Positions 63,359-64,000 of a stretch of DNA of 64,000 nucleotides are shown piece by piece. The DNA comes from an uncultured Lachnospiraceae bacterium (GTDB taxonomy: Bacteria; Bacillota; Clostridia; Lachnospirales; Lachnospiraceae). The position numbers and the translations under genes were made by a program. The stretch lies in the NCBI GenBank assembly GCA_902765725.1, contig CACXAT010000007.1, forward strand, positions 21,779-85,778, read 5' to 3'. The first letter of the stretch is position 1. Every line of letters begins with the position of its first letter. Under the pieces are notes generated by a model. The model ran no database searches, was not told the DNA's origin, and saw nothing but the letters and a program-made list of their open reading frames with translations.

Positions 63359-63388
63359 GATATAGCCGGAATGTGTCATAACTGTGAA
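63359..63388 (-). promoter_or_regulatory. Probable htrA promoter with embedded regulator site
   Basis: Minus strand TTCACA (63383-63388) as -35, 18-base spacer, TATATC (63359-63364). The -35 lies within TTCACAGTTATGACAC (63373-63388), similar to the box before the response-regulator gene. A second TTCACA lies at 63405-63410, 22 bases (two helical turns) upstream. Confidence 0.55.
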
Positions 63389-63421
63389 ATCAATTCTCAT
63401 TATTTGTGAACTGTATTCTTG

Positions 63422-63660
63422 TTATTTTACCTTGGACCTATTGCTGAGTTTTGCTTTCTTCAGCATCTTCCTGTAGGCTTTTTCTTTGCTTTCGGGACCT
63501 TAACCGTCAGCTTCCTGTAATTGCCGCTTCCCGCTTTTGAGAAGGCCTTCGATCCGATTTTTGTCAGAACAGTGCTCTGGATCGTAACCTTTTTCAGTTT
63601 CTTCGTATTCTGGAATGCAGAAGCTCCGATCTCGACAATATTGCTGCCGATATTAATATT
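63422..63660 (-). pseudogene. Remnant of a BspA-type leucine-rich-repeat (LRR_5) protein gene
   Basis: Read on the minus strand, this stretch encodes NIVEIGASAFQNTKKLKKV, then IQSTVLTKIGSKAFSKAGS and KLTVKVPKAKKK, the typical C-terminal repeats of BspA-like LRR surface proteins. The frame then hits TGA, but a shift by one base in the A-rich run near 63477-63490 restores AYRKMLKKAKLSNRSKVK and a stop at 63422, the usual end of such proteins. There is no start: a TGA lies just before the first repeat and the next 5' sequence is the gpmI terminator. It is thus a 5'-truncated, frameshifted fragment of about 75 codons. Confidence 0.8.
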
Positions 63661-63672
63661 TGATCATCAAGC

Positions 63673-63707
63673 AAAAAGAGAGCCTGAACCTTACGGTACA
63701 GACTCTC
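63673..63707 (-). terminator. Intrinsic terminator after gpmI
   Basis: Minus strand stem GAGAGTCTGTACC / GGTTCAGGCTCTC (13 bp, one mismatch, one G-U) with a GTAA tetraloop and five T residues, about 40 bases beyond the gpmI stop. Confidence 0.85.
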
Positions 63708-63745
63708 TCATATACAGCTTGGCAGCTGTGTTTATGCAGCTGTCT

Positions 63746-64000
63746 TTATGCCTCTTTCTTTACCAGCAGGCTCTTACCTGTCATTTCCTTCGGCTGCTCC
63801 ATTCCCATCATCTCGATCAGGGTCGGGATGATATCGCACAGGGCTCCGCCCTCGCGAAGAGTGTAGGAAGGATCTGCATTGACAAGGATGAAGGGAACCG
63901 GGTTGGTGGTATGCGCGGTCCAGGGCTCTCCGGTCTCGTAGTCCACCAGCTGCTCCGCATTGCCGTGGTCTGCGGTGATGAACATCTGTCCGCCGACCTC
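63746..64000 (-). CDS. gpmI: 2,3-bisphosphoglycerate-independent phosphoglycerate mutase, C-terminal end
   Basis: The last 85 codons of iPGM, which interconverts 3- and 2-phosphoglycerate in glycolysis; the rest lies beyond the right edge. The metal-binding TADHGNAEQ and the following [11 protein letters not shown] are diagnostic of the C-terminal alkaline-phosphatase-like domain, and [20 protein letters not shown] is the usual tail. It ends in a good terminator. Enolase, the next glycolytic step, is encoded at 45015-46325. Confidence 0.95.
   Translation of the reverse strand, partial: EVGGQMFITADHGNAEQLVDYETGEPWTAHTTNPVPFILVNADPSYTLREGGALCDIIPTLIEMMGMEQPKEMTGKSLLVKKEA

Overview
The window reads as chromosomal DNA of a fermentative, Gram-positive anaerobe of the class Clostridia, most like a gut Lachnospiraceae. 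That placement is an inference from family content, not from a marker phylogeny. Supporting signs are a phosphotransacylase-butyrate kinase pair, an ispH-rpsA junction, an rplS-lepB-rbgA-rnhB-yraN operon, cytoplasmic HdrABC, strong AGGAGG ribosome binding sites and many ATGA start/stop overlaps. Almost every gene lies on the minus strand. Only an AraC regulator (43902-44951) and an RNase H-like nuclease gene (51229-52413) are on the plus strand. There is no rRNA, tRNA, CRISPR array, insertion sequence or prophage. The one RNA gene found is tmRNA.

Layout, left to right. 1-2462: heterodisulfide-reductase-like hdrB-hdrC-hdrA with its own promoter; hdrA runs off the left edge. 2663-7380: DUF512 protein-der-plsY, then a divergent PRPP synthase with its own promoter and terminator. 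7419-12233: housekeeping operon rplS-lepB-rbgA-(lepB-like)-rnhB-yraN-pgeF, in which the second signal peptidase has lost both catalytic residues. 12263-14978: diacylglycerol kinase-like gene and a HerA-like ATPase. 15135-23974: carbohydrate locus with a solute-binding protein, two permeases, an unrecognised 634-residue protein, a small zinc-ribbon protein and a GH2 beta-galactosidase. 24240-26112: secreted barnase-type RNase, barstar and an AraC regulator in one probable operon. 26211-31253: cstA with an unknown partner, and a membrane protein-XRE regulator-lactate permease operon. 31386-34674: nitroreductase, FMN alpha-hydroxy-acid oxidoreductase and NAD(P)HX repair enzyme.

34783-43901 is the most unusual part. 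It is a run of eight same-strand genes ending in a strong terminator and facing a divergent AraC gene: YkvI-like permease, a fusion of two acyl-carrier-protein domains to a CocE/S15-type hydrolase, AcpS, a Pta/Ptb phosphotransacylase, butyrate kinase, an esterase, a flavodoxin-like reductase and a small membrane protein. I read this as a candidate catabolic system in which an acyl group is released onto a carrier-protein thiol, moved to phosphate, and used to make ATP. This is inference from gene content and order.

45015-51137: enolase, a sugar nucleotidyltransferase-like gene and a heterodimeric ABC exporter. 51181-54095: the nuclease and a second GH2 enzyme. 54197-60825: rpsA, ispH, cmk, an HI0933-family flavoprotein, a histidine kinase and a response regulator, probably one transcript. 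60864-63388: tmRNA, smpB and htrA, a protein quality-control block. The two-component operon and htrA share a TTCACAGTT-type element upstream, suggesting a CssRS-like secretion-stress circuit. 63422-64000: a frameshifted leucine-rich-repeat remnant and the 3' end of gpmI.
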